Made by a program: the position numbers and the translations under genes
From: Tautonia plasticadhaerens
Lineage (GTDB): Bacteria > Planctomycetota > Planctomycetia > Isosphaerales > Isosphaeraceae
DNA length: 64,000 nt
Reading direction: 5' to 3'
Assembly (NCBI RefSeq): GCF_007752535.1
Contig: NZ_CP036426.1
Coordinates: forward strand, 868,001 to 932,000
Notes under the pieces: generated by a model
What the model was told of the DNA's origin: nothing
Seen by the model: only the letters and a program-made list of their open reading frames with translations
Database searches by the model: none
Shown here: positions 51,158-60,851 of the stretch, piece by piece
Layout: each line of letters begins with the position of its first letter
How positions within the stretch are numbered: position 1 is the first letter of the stretch

Positions 51158-52726
51158 TCAGGGCAGGATCCGGCGCCCGACGGCGGTGTTCAGGTCCAGG
51201 AGGCTGCGGCGACGTCGGACGAGTTGGTCCCGGTACTGGCGGAGCACGTCATTATACTCTCGGCGGATGGCGAGGAAGGCGATGGCGTCGATCTCGCCGC
51301 CCGCGAAGAGGCGTTGCGCGTCGTCGAGCACGCGGCGGGCGTCGGACATGACCTCGACCTGCAGCCGGGCGACGGTCCGGCCGGAGACGCGGAACTCGCG
51401 CTCGGCCTGCTCGATCTCGGCAATGATCTGGCGCTGGAGCGAGGCGAGCTCGACCCTGGTCTGCGTGACGTTGAGCTGGGCGCGGCGGACGTTCCCTTGG
51501 TTGCGGTTGAAGACGGGGACCGCGGCCGTCACTCCCAGGGCCCAGGAGGTGGCGCTTCGCCGATCGAACGCGGAATTGTCCTGGAACGTATACGGCTGGT
51601 AGAGGACGTAGATGTCCGAGAAGGCGTTGGCGCGGGCGAGGTCGACGTCGGCCCGGGCCCGGTCGATGCCTAGGCGATAGGCGAGCAGATCCGGCCGCGC
51701 CTCCAGCGCCAAGCGGATGAGTCCCTCGATCGGACCGGGCTCGGGGGCGTCGACGCGGAGACCCCCGCGGACTTCGAGTGTCGATGCCTCACCCGGGGGG
51801 ATGTTCAGCAGCACGGCCAGGGTCCGGAGGGACTGATATTTCTGCTCCTCGGCGTCCTCCAGCGCGACGCGGGCGGCGGCGAGCTGGATGAGGACCCGGT
51901 CCAGCTCGGCCACGGTGGATTCGCCGCGGTCGACGAGATCCCGGGTCAGTGCGGCGGTCCGCTCCAGGCCCTCGAGGCCGGCCCGGGAGAAGCGGACGGC
52001 CTCTCGGGAGGCCAGGGCATCGACGAAGACAGTGTAGAGGTTGTCGATCTGGAGCCGGACGGCGTCCTGGAACTGGGCCTCCAGGACGCTCCTCGCGAGG
52101 CGGGCGACCCGGACGCGGGACCTCCGCTTGCCGGAGAGGTCGAGGGGCAGCGAGACGTTGACATCGTATTGGGTCGGGCCGCCGGGGCGGTCCGCCGAGT
52201 AGCCGCCGTAGGGGACGAGCTGGGTGTCGGCGTAGAAAATCGGGTTGGCCCGGAGCCCGGCGGTGAGGGTGTCGGCGTCGGCCTGGGGGAGTTCGTAGTA
52301 CGAGGCAAGCAGATCGAGGTTAGCGGCGACGAGCCGTTCGATCGCCGCGTCGAGCGTCAGGCCTCCGGGGGACCCTCCGTCCTCGGAGCCGGGGAGGCCG
52401 AGCGCCCCGGACGGCGGGGAGATGGCGGTCGGGAGCTGCTCCGGGGAGGCGATGCCCTGCTCGAGTCGGGTCGGGTAGCCGAGCCCGGGCACCGAGACGG
52501 TCGAGGGGACGCGGGGGACGGACGGGCCGGGCCGCCCGGAGACGGGGAAGCCGGCCTCGCCGGGGGTCGGCTGAGGTCGACCCGGCTGGCCGGGGGCCAG
52601 GCCCAGCCGAGACCGTTCGCCGCCGATCGGGGGGGGCTGCACCGAGTCGATCTGGGGGCCCTGGCCGACGGCCGGAACCGCCCACGCCGCGAGGATGATC
52701 CCGAGCAGCGTGATGGCCGTTCGCAT
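51158..52726 (-). CDS. TolC/CusC-family outer membrane efflux protein
   Basis: A 522-aa outer-membrane factor that would form the exit duct of a tripartite RND pump. A signal peptide (AITLLGIILAAWAVPAVGQ) is followed by about 100 Pro/Gly-rich residues, then two OEP repeats, each helical with motifs LTLDAAIERLVAANLDLLAS, LDRVLIQLAAARVALEDAEE and ALEARPDLLAYRLGIDRARA. It is divergent from the RND pump gene (52989 on) with a 262-nt spacer. With the adaptor at 57486, it completes a heavy-metal efflux set, though the pump itself is split by an insertion. Confidence 0.88.
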   Translation of the reverse strand: MRTAITLLGIILAAWAVPAVGQGPQIDSVQPPPIGGERSRLGLAPGQPGRPQPTPGEAGFPVSGRPGPSVPRVPSTVSVPGLGYPTRLEQGIASPEQLPTAISPPSGALGLPGSEDGGSPGGLTLDAAIERLVAANLDLLASYYELPQADADTLTAGLRANPIFYADTQLVPYGGYSADRPGGPTQYDVNVSLPLDLSGKRRSRVRVARLARSVLEAQFQDAVRLQIDNLYTVFVDALASREAVRFSRAGLEGLERTAALTRDLVDRGESTVAELDRVLIQLAAARVALEDAEEQKYQSLRTLAVLLNIPPGEASTLEVRGGLRVDAPEPGPIEGLIRLALEARPDLLAYRLGIDRARADVDLARANAFSDIYVLYQPYTFQDNSAFDRRSATSWALGVTAAVPVFNRNQGNVRRAQLNVTQTRVELASLQRQIIAEIEQAEREFRVSGRTVARLQVEVMSDARRVLDDAQRLFAGGEIDAIAFLAIRREYNDVLRQYRDQLVRRRRSLLDLNTAVGRRILP

Positions 52727-52988
52727 CGGTATGAGGGCCCCCTTGGGGTAATGACGAGGCCGAGACGCTCGCGCGATCCGGCCAATCGTGTTTATCGGCA
52801 AAGGCCCGATGAAAGGTGAGCGTCGGGGTCCGTCGGCCCTACGGCCCGAGAATTCCGATCGTCGTCCTCTGACCGGGGCGGCGGTCTCCATAAGATGGAA
52901 CCGAAGGGGGGCGAGCGTCCGGCTCGACTTCGAATCCTCGATCGCCGACAAGCCGAATCGACGACGCCTCCCCGGGGTGCCTGGGCCC

Positions 52989-54336
52989 ATGATCCGAGCC
53001 GTCATCGCGTGGAGCCTGCACAACCGGCTCATCGTCCTGCTGGGGGTCCTGGCCCTGATCGCGGCCGGGGTGCACTCGGCGCTTAACCTCAACGTCGAGG
53101 CCTATCCCGACCCGACCCCGCCGCTGGTCGAGGTGATCACGCAGCTCCCCGGGGCCAGCCCCGAGGAGATGGAGCGTCTGGTGGGCATCCCGTTGGAGAC
53201 GGCCCTCAACGGGATGCCGGGCCTGGTCGACCTGCGGAGCACCTCGATCTCGGGCCTCAACGACATCAAATGCCAGTTCTCTTACGGGACCGAGTACCGG
53301 CCGGCCCGCCAGGAGGTCATCAACCGACTGGGCATAATCGACGGGCTTCCGCCGGGGGCCTCGCCGCGGCTCTCCCCCTGGAGCCCGACCGGGGAAATCG
53401 TCCGCTACACCCTGGAGGGCCCCGCTTACACGACCAACCAGCTCAAGGCGCTGCAGGACTGGACGCTGAACCGCCAGCTCAAGCAGGTGCCCGGGGTGAT
53501 CGACGTGACCGGCTTCGGCGGGACGGTGAAGCAGTATCAGGTGCTCATCGATCCCCGCCTGATGCGGCAATACGGCGTGACCATGCGGCAGGTCGAGCAG
53601 GCGATCGCCGGCTCGAACGCCAATGTCGGCGGGGATCTGCTCAGCCTCGGCAGTCAGTCGCACAACGTCCGGGCGCTGGGGCTGCTCGGGGGCGGGGTCG
53701 ACTCGCTCGATACGGCCGAGGTCGGCCGGGCGGTGCTGATCGAGGCGGATACGCTCCGAGATATCGCCGATGTGGTCCTCGCCACGCAACCCGACGGCAC
53801 GCCGCTGTTCGTCCGGCAGGTCGCCCGCGTGATCATCGGCCACAAGCCGAGGCTCGGGGTGGTCGGCCGGGAGGAGCGGGACGACGTGGTCGAGGGGATC
53901 GTCCTGATGCGCAAGGGGGAACAGGCGCTGCCGGTGACCCGGGCCGTCCTGGCGAAGTTCGACGAGATCGAGTCGTCGGGCATCTTACCCCCCGATGTCC
54001 ACATCCGCGTCTTCAACCGGCGGACCGACCTGGTCTCGGTGACGACCGAGAATGTGCTGCATAACCTGCTGGTCGGGATGGCCCTGGTGATCGTGGTGCT
54101 GTTCGTCTTCCTCGGCGACCTGACCAGCGCGGGGATCGTGGCGGCGACGATCCCGCTGGCCCTGCTGTTCGCGATCTCGGCCATCTACTGGCGGGGTGCC
54201 TCGGCCAACTTGCTTTCGATCGGCGCGGTGGATTTCGGGATCATCGTGGATAGCTCGGTGATCATCGTCGAGAACATCTACCGGCATGTCGCCGGGCACG
54301 ACGCCGACCGCCGCCTCCCCGTCATCGATCGGATTA
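52989..54336 (+). pseudogene. RND heavy-metal efflux pump (CzcA/CusA-type), 5' part, disrupted by an IS
   Basis: The first 449 codons of an inner-membrane RND pump. The N-terminal helix (HNRLIVLLGVLALIAAGVHS), the porter-domain segment AYPDPTPPLVEVITQLPGAS, and the helix 4 proton-relay set GAVDFGIIVDSSVIIVEN, with the Asp-Asp-Glu of heavy-metal RND pumps, are intact. After the codon for Ile (ATT at 54333) the frame runs into the insertion sequence and stops at 54467, giving a chimeric tail of about 43 residues. With the 3' part and one copy of TTA removed, a 1,062-aa protein is restored. ATG 52989 was chosen by family alignment; no good ribosome site is seen. Confidence 0.9.
54334..54336 (+). 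repeat. 3-bp target-site duplication, left copy (TTA)
   Basis: Matches TTA at 55635-55637. Removing the element and one copy rejoins CGG ATT ATC CGG in frame. Confidence 0.75.
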
Positions 54337-54368
54337 GGCACCAGAAAGAAGCTACGTCTTCCGTGGCC
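54337..54368 (+). repeat. IS terminal inverted repeat, left
   Basis: Starts GGCACCAGAAAGAAGC. Aligned with the reverse complement of 55603-55634 without gaps, about 20 of 32 positions agree, concentrated in GAAAG and TCTTCCGT. Confidence 0.75.
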
Positions 54369-55104
54369 TGCCTCGCTTACGAGGGATCTTCACGAACCAC
54401 TTCTCAAGCGACGGCAGGCGGATCACCTCGGCCTCCAACGCCTCCATCTCCTCGGGCTTCAGCCTGACCCCCTTGGCGTAGGTCGTCTCCACCAGGCTGA
54501 CCACCGGGTGCTTCCGCTTCCAGGTCATCGATCGGGCGAATCCCAACACCGCCTCCACCGAGTCCAGCAGCGACCCGTTCCAGTGCATCTCCAGCACGCC
54601 CCAGCACCGCTCGATCGGGTTGTACTTGCTGTGGTACGGCGGGTAGTACGCCAACTGCACCACCAGGCGATACTTGCGGGCGAAGGCCACGATCCGCTTG
54701 AGGAACTGGCTCCGCCGGCTGTGGTTCTCCGGGCCGTTGTCCAGGTTGATCACCAGCGTCTTGACCCGCAGGAACCGCAGGCGGACGCCCTCCCACCATT
54801 GCTCCAGGCGATCGGCGATGAAGTCGCTGGTGACCTTCGACCGGGCCATGTACAGCCACAGGTCGTCGTGCTCGGGCAGGAAGATGCCGAAGGGGGTCAG
54901 CGTCGCCACGGGCTTGAAGTCGTGATCCGCCGCCTTCGTGCCGGTCCGGCTCCGGCCCCGCCGTGAGAAGGGGCCGACATGCACCGTCGCCTTGGCGTCG
55001 ATCGAGAGCCGCAGGGTGCCCCTGGCCCGATCCGCCTCGGGGTTGACCGCCTTCAGTTGATCGAAGATGGCATCGGTCTGCGGGACTCTTTTTGGGGGCG
55101 GCAC
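54352..55104 (-). CDS. ISAzo13-family transposase, C-terminal catalytic frame
   Basis: This 250-aa frame carries the catalytic core. Conserved stretches: LSIDAKATVHVGPFSRRG, FGIFLPEHDDLWLYMARSK, VINLDNGPENHSRR and YYPPYHSKYNPIERCWGVLE, which hold the expected DDE acidic residues. By itself it starts at a GTG (55104), a weak start; its real N-terminus is in the preceding frame (55053-55565). The frames join at CCCCCAAAAA (55089-55098, minus strand): a -1 shift there gives the normal family sequence PQKRVPQTDAIFDQL. It ends 15 nt from the left end of the element. Confidence 0.9.
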   Translation of the reverse strand: MPPPKRVPQTDAIFDQLKAVNPEADRARGTLRLSIDAKATVHVGPFSRRGRSRTGTKAADHDFKPVATLTPFGIFLPEHDDLWLYMARSKVTSDFIADRLEQWWEGVRLRFLRVKTLVINLDNGPENHSRRSQFLKRIVAFARKYRLVVQLAYYPPYHSKYNPIERCWGVLEMHWNGSLLDSVEAVLGFARSMTWKRKHPVVSLVETTYAKGVRLKPEEMEALEAEVIRLPSLEKWFVKIPRKRGRPRKT

Positions 55105-55565
55105 TTGGCCACCCTGGAGAGGCGATAGCCCAGCAGGTTCAGCTTGGTGTTGATGGTCTGCTGGGTGGGCAACTCCTCGTCGGTGTAGCCCTTCGTGGCG
55201 ATCAACTGGCGTCGGACCTCGGCGGCACTGATCCGGGTGAAGAGCCCCTTGGTCTGGAACTTGGGGTCGGCCTGGCTCTGCCCGTCGGCGATGCTGCGGA
55301 TGTCATCGAGGAGTCGGGGCAAGTGCTCCTCGGCGGGCTTGCGACGGCGGGCCGAGAAGGCGTCCACGCAGGTCATGCCCGAGCGGAGTTCGTGCGTGCC
55401 CTTGCGGATGGTCTCCCGGCACCAGCCGAGATGCTCCTGGGCCCAGCGTTGTCCACCCCGCCCCATCGCTGCGACGGTCTTGGCCATGAAGACTCGCTTC
55501 GGACTGCCCTTGAGGGCCTTGGCGGCATCGATGAGGACGGGGATCATCTCGGGGCTGGGCCGCAT
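55053..55565 (-). CDS. ISAzo13-family transposase, N-terminal frame
   Basis: A 170-aa frame with the family N-terminal helical region (GWCRETIRKGTHELRSG, QTKGLFTRISAAEVRRQLI, LPTQQTINTKLNLLGYRLSR). It starts at ATG 55565 behind AAGGAGAT. The frame breaks after RVAKCRPQK, in CCCCCAAAAAGAG, and continues into a short unrelated tail. A -1 shift links it to the catalytic frame. Either the transposase is made by programmed frameshift or the copy is inactivated by a single-base change. Confidence 0.88.
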   Translation of the reverse strand: MRPSPEMIPVLIDAAKALKGSPKRVFMAKTVAAMGRGGQRWAQEHLGWCRETIRKGTHELRSGMTCVDAFSARRRKPAEEHLPRLLDDIRSIADGQSQADPKFQTKGLFTRISAAEVRRQLIATKGYTDEELPTQQTINTKLNLLGYRLSRVAKCRPQKESRRPMPSSIN

Positions 55566-55602
55566 CTGCGTATCTCCTTGATCTCCTGGTGCGAAGGTCT
55601 CA

Positions 55603-55634
55603 GGATACGGAAGAGTTTTGTCCTTTCAATCCCC
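55603..55634 (-). repeat. IS terminal inverted repeat, right
   Basis: Read inward it starts GGGGATTGAAAGGAC and contains CTCTTCCGTATCC. Same offset as in the left end. The TTA duplication follows at 55635-55637. Confidence 0.75.
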
Positions 55635-57478
55635 TTATCCGGGCGTCGGACGAGATCCAGCGCCCGCTCTTCTTCTCGACGTCCATCATCATATGCGCCT
55701 TCATCCCGCTCTTCGCGATGACCGGCCCGGCGGGGGCGCTCTTCGGGCCGATGGCCAACACGTATGCCTTCGCCATCGGCGGGGCGCTGCTGCTGGCGCT
55801 GACGCTGGCGCCGGTGCTCTGCTCCTTCCTCTTCCGCCCGGCGATGAGCGAAAAGGAGACGCTGGTCAACCGCCTGATGACGCGGAGCTACCTGAGGGAA
55901 GTCGGGCACGTGCTCGACCACCGCTTCGCCTTCCTCTCGGTGATGGGGGGGCTGCTGATCGGGTCGGGGGTGATGATGACGACGCTCGGCGGCGAGTTCA
56001 TGCCCGAGCTGGAGGAGGGGAACCTCTGGATCCGGGCGAAGCTGCCGGCGACCATCTCCCGGGAGGAGGCGGCCCGGCTGGCCCCCCGCCTCCGCGCGGT
56101 GATCGCCGAGTCTCCGGAGGTCCGCGGGGTGATGTCCCACGTCGGCCGGCCCGACGACGGCACCGACGTGACCGGCTTCTCGAACCTGGAATTCAACGTG
56201 CCGCTGCGGCCGATGGCCGAGTGGCGGCCGGGCATGACCCGTTCCCGCCTCCAGGACGAGCTGCTGGCCCGATTCGAGGCATTCCCCGGGGTCGACTTCA
56301 GCTTCTCGCAACTGATCCGGGACAACGTCCAGGAGGCCCTCTCCGGGGTGAAGGGGGCCAACTCGGTGAAGATCTACGGCACCGACCTGGCGAAACTGGA
56401 ACAGGCCGCCGAGCGGATCGTCGAGGTGCTCGGCAGGGTACCCGGGGTGCGCAGTCCCGGCCTCTTCCCGGTCGTCGGCCAGCCGAACCTGGAGATCCGC
56501 ATCGACCGCCGGGCCTGCGCCCGCTACGGGATCAACGTGGCCGACGTGGAGGAGGTGGTGGCCGTGGCCATCGGCGGCCGGGCCTTCACGCAGGTCGTCG
56601 AGGGGGAGAAGCTCTTCGACATCGTCCTTCGCCTGCCCGAAGACCGCCGCTCCGACCCGTCGGCAATCGCGCGGATCCCGGTCGATGTGCCGCTGCCGGG
56701 GGGGAAGCAGGGGCGGATCCCGCTCGGCCAGCTCGTCGAGATCCGGCCGCACCAGCCGGGGGCCTCGGCGATCTATCGCGAGAACAACCGGCGGTTCGCG
56801 CCGATCAAGTTCAGCGTCGCCGGCCGGGACCTGGCCTCGACGATCGCCGAGGCCCAGCGGAAGGTCGAGGCCGCCGGGATCGTCCCGGAGGGCTACCGCC
56901 TGGAGTGGTCCGGCGAGTTCGCCCAGATGCAGGAGGCCAACGCCCGGCTGAGGTGGATCGTTCCGCTGTCGATCGCGCTGATCCTGATCCTGCTATTCAC
57001 GGCGTTCAACTCGCTCGTCTATGCCCTGCTGGTGATGGTCAACGTGCTGGCCGCGACGATGGGGGGGATCTGGGCCCTGAAGCTGACGGGGACGCCGTTC
57101 TCGATCTCGGCGGCGGTCGGCTTCATCTCGGTCTTCGGCGTGGCCGTGCAGGATGGAGTGCTGATGATCACCTACTTCAATCAGATGAGGGGGGAGGGGA
57201 TACCGGTGCGTGAGGCGATCCTCCGGGGGGCCGAGCTGCGGGTCCGGCCGGTGGTGATGACCTCGCTGACGGCGATCCTCGGCCTGCTGCCGGCGGCGCT
57301 GGCCACGTCGATCGGCTCGCAGGCCCAGAAGCCGCTGGCGATCGTGGTCGTCGGCGGCATGCTCGTGACGCTGCTGCTGACGCGATACCTGATGCCGGTG
57401 CTCTACAGCTTCGTGCCCGCGCCGGCCCCTGACGGCGCCCCCCCCGTCCCGGCCCCCATCGACTCCCAGGAAAGCTGA
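55635..57478 (+). pseudogene. RND heavy-metal efflux pump (CzcA/CusA-type), 3' part
   Basis: The remaining 613 codons of the pump gene, beginning with the right TTA copy and resuming in frame at ATC CGG GCG (residues IRASDEIQRPLFFSTSIIIC). It includes helices 5-12, the second porter domain and the last segments (GRDLASTIAEAQRKVEAAG, ILILLFTAFNSLVYALLVMV, LPAALATSIGSQAQKPLAIV). The open frame to 57478 is undamaged, so the disruption may be recent. The adaptor gene starts 7 nt after the stop and should be polar-affected unless transcribed from within the element. Confidence 0.9.
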
Positions 57479-57485
57479 TCCTCCC

Positions 57486-58745
57486 ATGCTCCGCAAGCTA
57501 CTCGTCCCCGCGTTCCTCCTGGCCATCGTCGTGACGGTGATGACGCTGGAGGGCTGGACCGCGCCACTGATCGCCGTCGTCCGGAATCGGCTGGTTGGCC
57601 ACCAGGTGCCGCTCGGCCCGGGGGCCCTCTCCCCCGCGACCGGCGACTCGGCCGATGCGGTCCCCGCCGACGGTCGCGTGCGGATCGATGGACACGAGGC
57701 CCTCGCCCTGGGGCTGGCGACCGCGGTGGTGGAGCCGCTGGAGGAGCCGATCCCCCTGGAATTGACCGGCACGACCGCCTACGACCCCGACTCGATGACC
57801 CGCATCCGGCCCCGCTTCGACACCCTGGTCCGCGAGGTCTTCGTCCGGCTCGGCCAGGAAGTCGAGCAGGGGGAACCGCTCGTCGAGCTGTACAGCGCCG
57901 CACTGGCCGAGGCGAAGACCAACGCCCAGACCGCCCGGGTGGAATGGGACTATCGACGGGGGATCCGGGACAAGCGGGCGCCGCTGGCCGAGTCGGGGGC
58001 GATCTCCCAGCAGCTCTGGGCGGAGACGCAGGACCAGGAACTCAGTGCCCGGCTGGCCGACATGATCGCCCGGGACAAGCTGCTCATCTACGGCGTGACC
58101 GAGGAGCAGATCGATCGGCCCGATCGGGAAGGCGGCGCCGACAAGGCCCGAATGACCATGACCTGCCCGACCGACGGCGTGGTCATTGCCCGGAATGTGG
58201 TGCCGGGAAACCTGTACGGGCCCGAAGACGAGCTGCTGGCGATCGCCCCGCTGGATCACCTCTGGGTCTGGGCCGACGTGTACGAGCGGGATCTTCCGGT
58301 GATCCGGATCGGCCTGGATTGGGAGGTCCGCTTTCCGTTCCTTGACGAGGCGGTCAAGGGGCGCGTCGAGTACATCGCCGACGAGGTCGATCCGTCCAGC
58401 AGGGCCGTCCGGATCCGGGGCGTCTTACCCAATCCCGACCGACGCTTCAAGGCCGACATGCTGGTGCGGACGGTGATCGCCATCCCCCCCGGCGCCGGCC
58501 GGGTGGCGATCCCCCGCGAGGCGATGATCAGCATCGACGGCGGCGACTTCGCCTTCGTCCGGGTCGGGACCGCCCCCGAAACCTTCGAGCGCCATCCGAT
58601 CCGGGTCGAGCGGGAGACGGCCGACCGCGTGATCCTCGAAGGCGGGCTGGAGGCCGGAGCGGTCGTGGCGACCCGGGGCGTCCTGCTGCTGGAGGAGCGC
58701 TTCGAGGATCTCCGCCTGTCCGCCGGCCAGCCGGCCGCGCGTTGA
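57486..58745 (+). CDS. RND efflux periplasmic adaptor (CusB/CzcB-like)
   Basis: A 419-aa membrane-fusion protein of the tripartite pump: N-terminal anchor (LLVPAFLLAIVVTVMTLEG), then paired lipoyl-type segments (IRPRFDTLVREVFVRLGQEV and MTCPTDGVVIARNVVPGNLY), helical hairpin between, and beta-barrel/membrane-proximal domains (YIADEVDPSSRAVRIRGVLP). The order matches CusB/CzcB adaptors. It links the inner-membrane pump with the outer-membrane factor. The pump gene upstream is IS-disrupted, so the adaptor may be idle unless another pump uses it. Confidence 0.88.
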   Translation: MLRKLLVPAFLLAIVVTVMTLEGWTAPLIAVVRNRLVGHQVPLGPGALSPATGDSADAVPADGRVRIDGHEALALGLATAVVEPLEEPIPLELTGTTAYDPDSMTRIRPRFDTLVREVFVRLGQEVEQGEPLVELYSAALAEAKTNAQTARVEWDYRRGIRDKRAPLAESGAISQQLWAETQDQELSARLADMIARDKLLIYGVTEEQIDRPDREGGADKARMTMTCPTDGVVIARNVVPGNLYGPEDELLAIAPLDHLWVWADVYERDLPVIRIGLDWEVRFPFLDEAVKGRVEYIADEVDPSSRAVRIRGVLPNPDRRFKADMLVRTVIAIPPGAGRVAIPREAMISIDGGDFAFVRVGTAPETFERHPIRVERETADRVILEGGLEAGAVVATRGVLLLEERFEDLRLSAGQPAAR

Positions 58746-58841
58746 ATTCGGTCGGGTCGGCGCATACGCTTGCTCTATCGCGAATTCGGGCCCGGTGCGC
58801 GCCGACGGCCCGTGGTGCCGGACGCCTGGAGACGCCCGCCG

Positions 58842-60350
<1,509 letters not shown>

Positions 60351-60464
60351 TCCCGTCGTGTCGGCGCGGGCGACGGTTTGCGGTCTTGTTCTCGGGCGGG
60401 GCCGTCACGCGAGGACGCGTCCCGCCGCCGAGCCCTCCCCTTGACTTGGACACCTGGGACGTGG

Positions 60465-60482
60465 GAGGGCCGTGTGGCCCTC
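60465..60482 (+). terminator. short stem-loop after the HtrA gene
   Basis: GAGGGCC and GGCCCTC with the 4-nt loop GTGT, 115 nt after the HtrA stop. Weak and far; tentative. Confidence 0.35.
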
Positions 60483-60679
60483 ACGCCACATCCTCGGGGC
60501 GTTCTTTCGCGGGCCGGGCCGGTCGGGTCGTCGGGAACGCTCCCGAGGGCCGTGTCAAGGGCCTGGCCCGGCCGCCCCGGCGAGTCGGCGGCGGCGTCCT
60601 CCGGGAGAATCGGCGTAAGTGCTAATCTTGTGCCGAGTTGGAGAGAGCCCCGGGCGTGTCGGCAGGACGGCGACCCAAC

Positions 60680-60707
60680 TTGACCGTATTCCGGTCAGAG
60701 GTATAAT
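60680..60707 (+). promoter_or_regulatory. near-consensus sigma-70 promoter of dnaG-rpoD
   Basis: TTGACC (60680-60685), a 16-nt spacer and a perfect TATAAT (60702-60707), about 145 nt upstream of the dnaG start. It is the best promoter match in the window. Confidence 0.7.
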
Positions 60708-60851
60708 TCCGCATCACCGCCGTGCAGGAGACGGCATACAACGGTCCGGCGTCCCAGCGGTACGACCTCCCCTCCCGGGGTCCGGTGCCGTGCTCGGTCG
60801 CCGTCCACACGCAACGAATCCGGGACTGCGACCTCAGCCCAGGAGCTCCCG

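Larger units (their letters stand above)
54337..55634 (-). mobile_element. 1,298-bp ISAzo13-family insertion sequence
   Basis: The element is bounded by about 32-bp imperfect inverted ends (54337-54368 and 55603-55634, both starting GG and sharing GAAAG and TCTTCCGT) and flanked by a TTA duplication. It holds one transposase gene in two overlapping frames on the minus strand. It is inserted inside the RND pump gene, opposite to its direction. The protein matches the DDE transposase type often called Rhodopirellula transposase. I see only one copy in this window. Confidence 0.92.
60351..60851 (+). other. 501-nt region upstream of dnaG
   Basis: Contains a weak hairpin at 60465-60482 that may end the HtrA transcript, and the dnaG promoter at 60680-60707, giving a leader of about 135 nt. 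No rpsU gene or small ORF is convincing in front of dnaG, unlike the classical rpsU-dnaG-rpoD operon. Confidence 0.55.

Noticed and set aside
52920-52945. TTCGAATCC resembling a tRNA T-loop
   Set aside because: No acceptor, D or anticodon stems can be folded around it.
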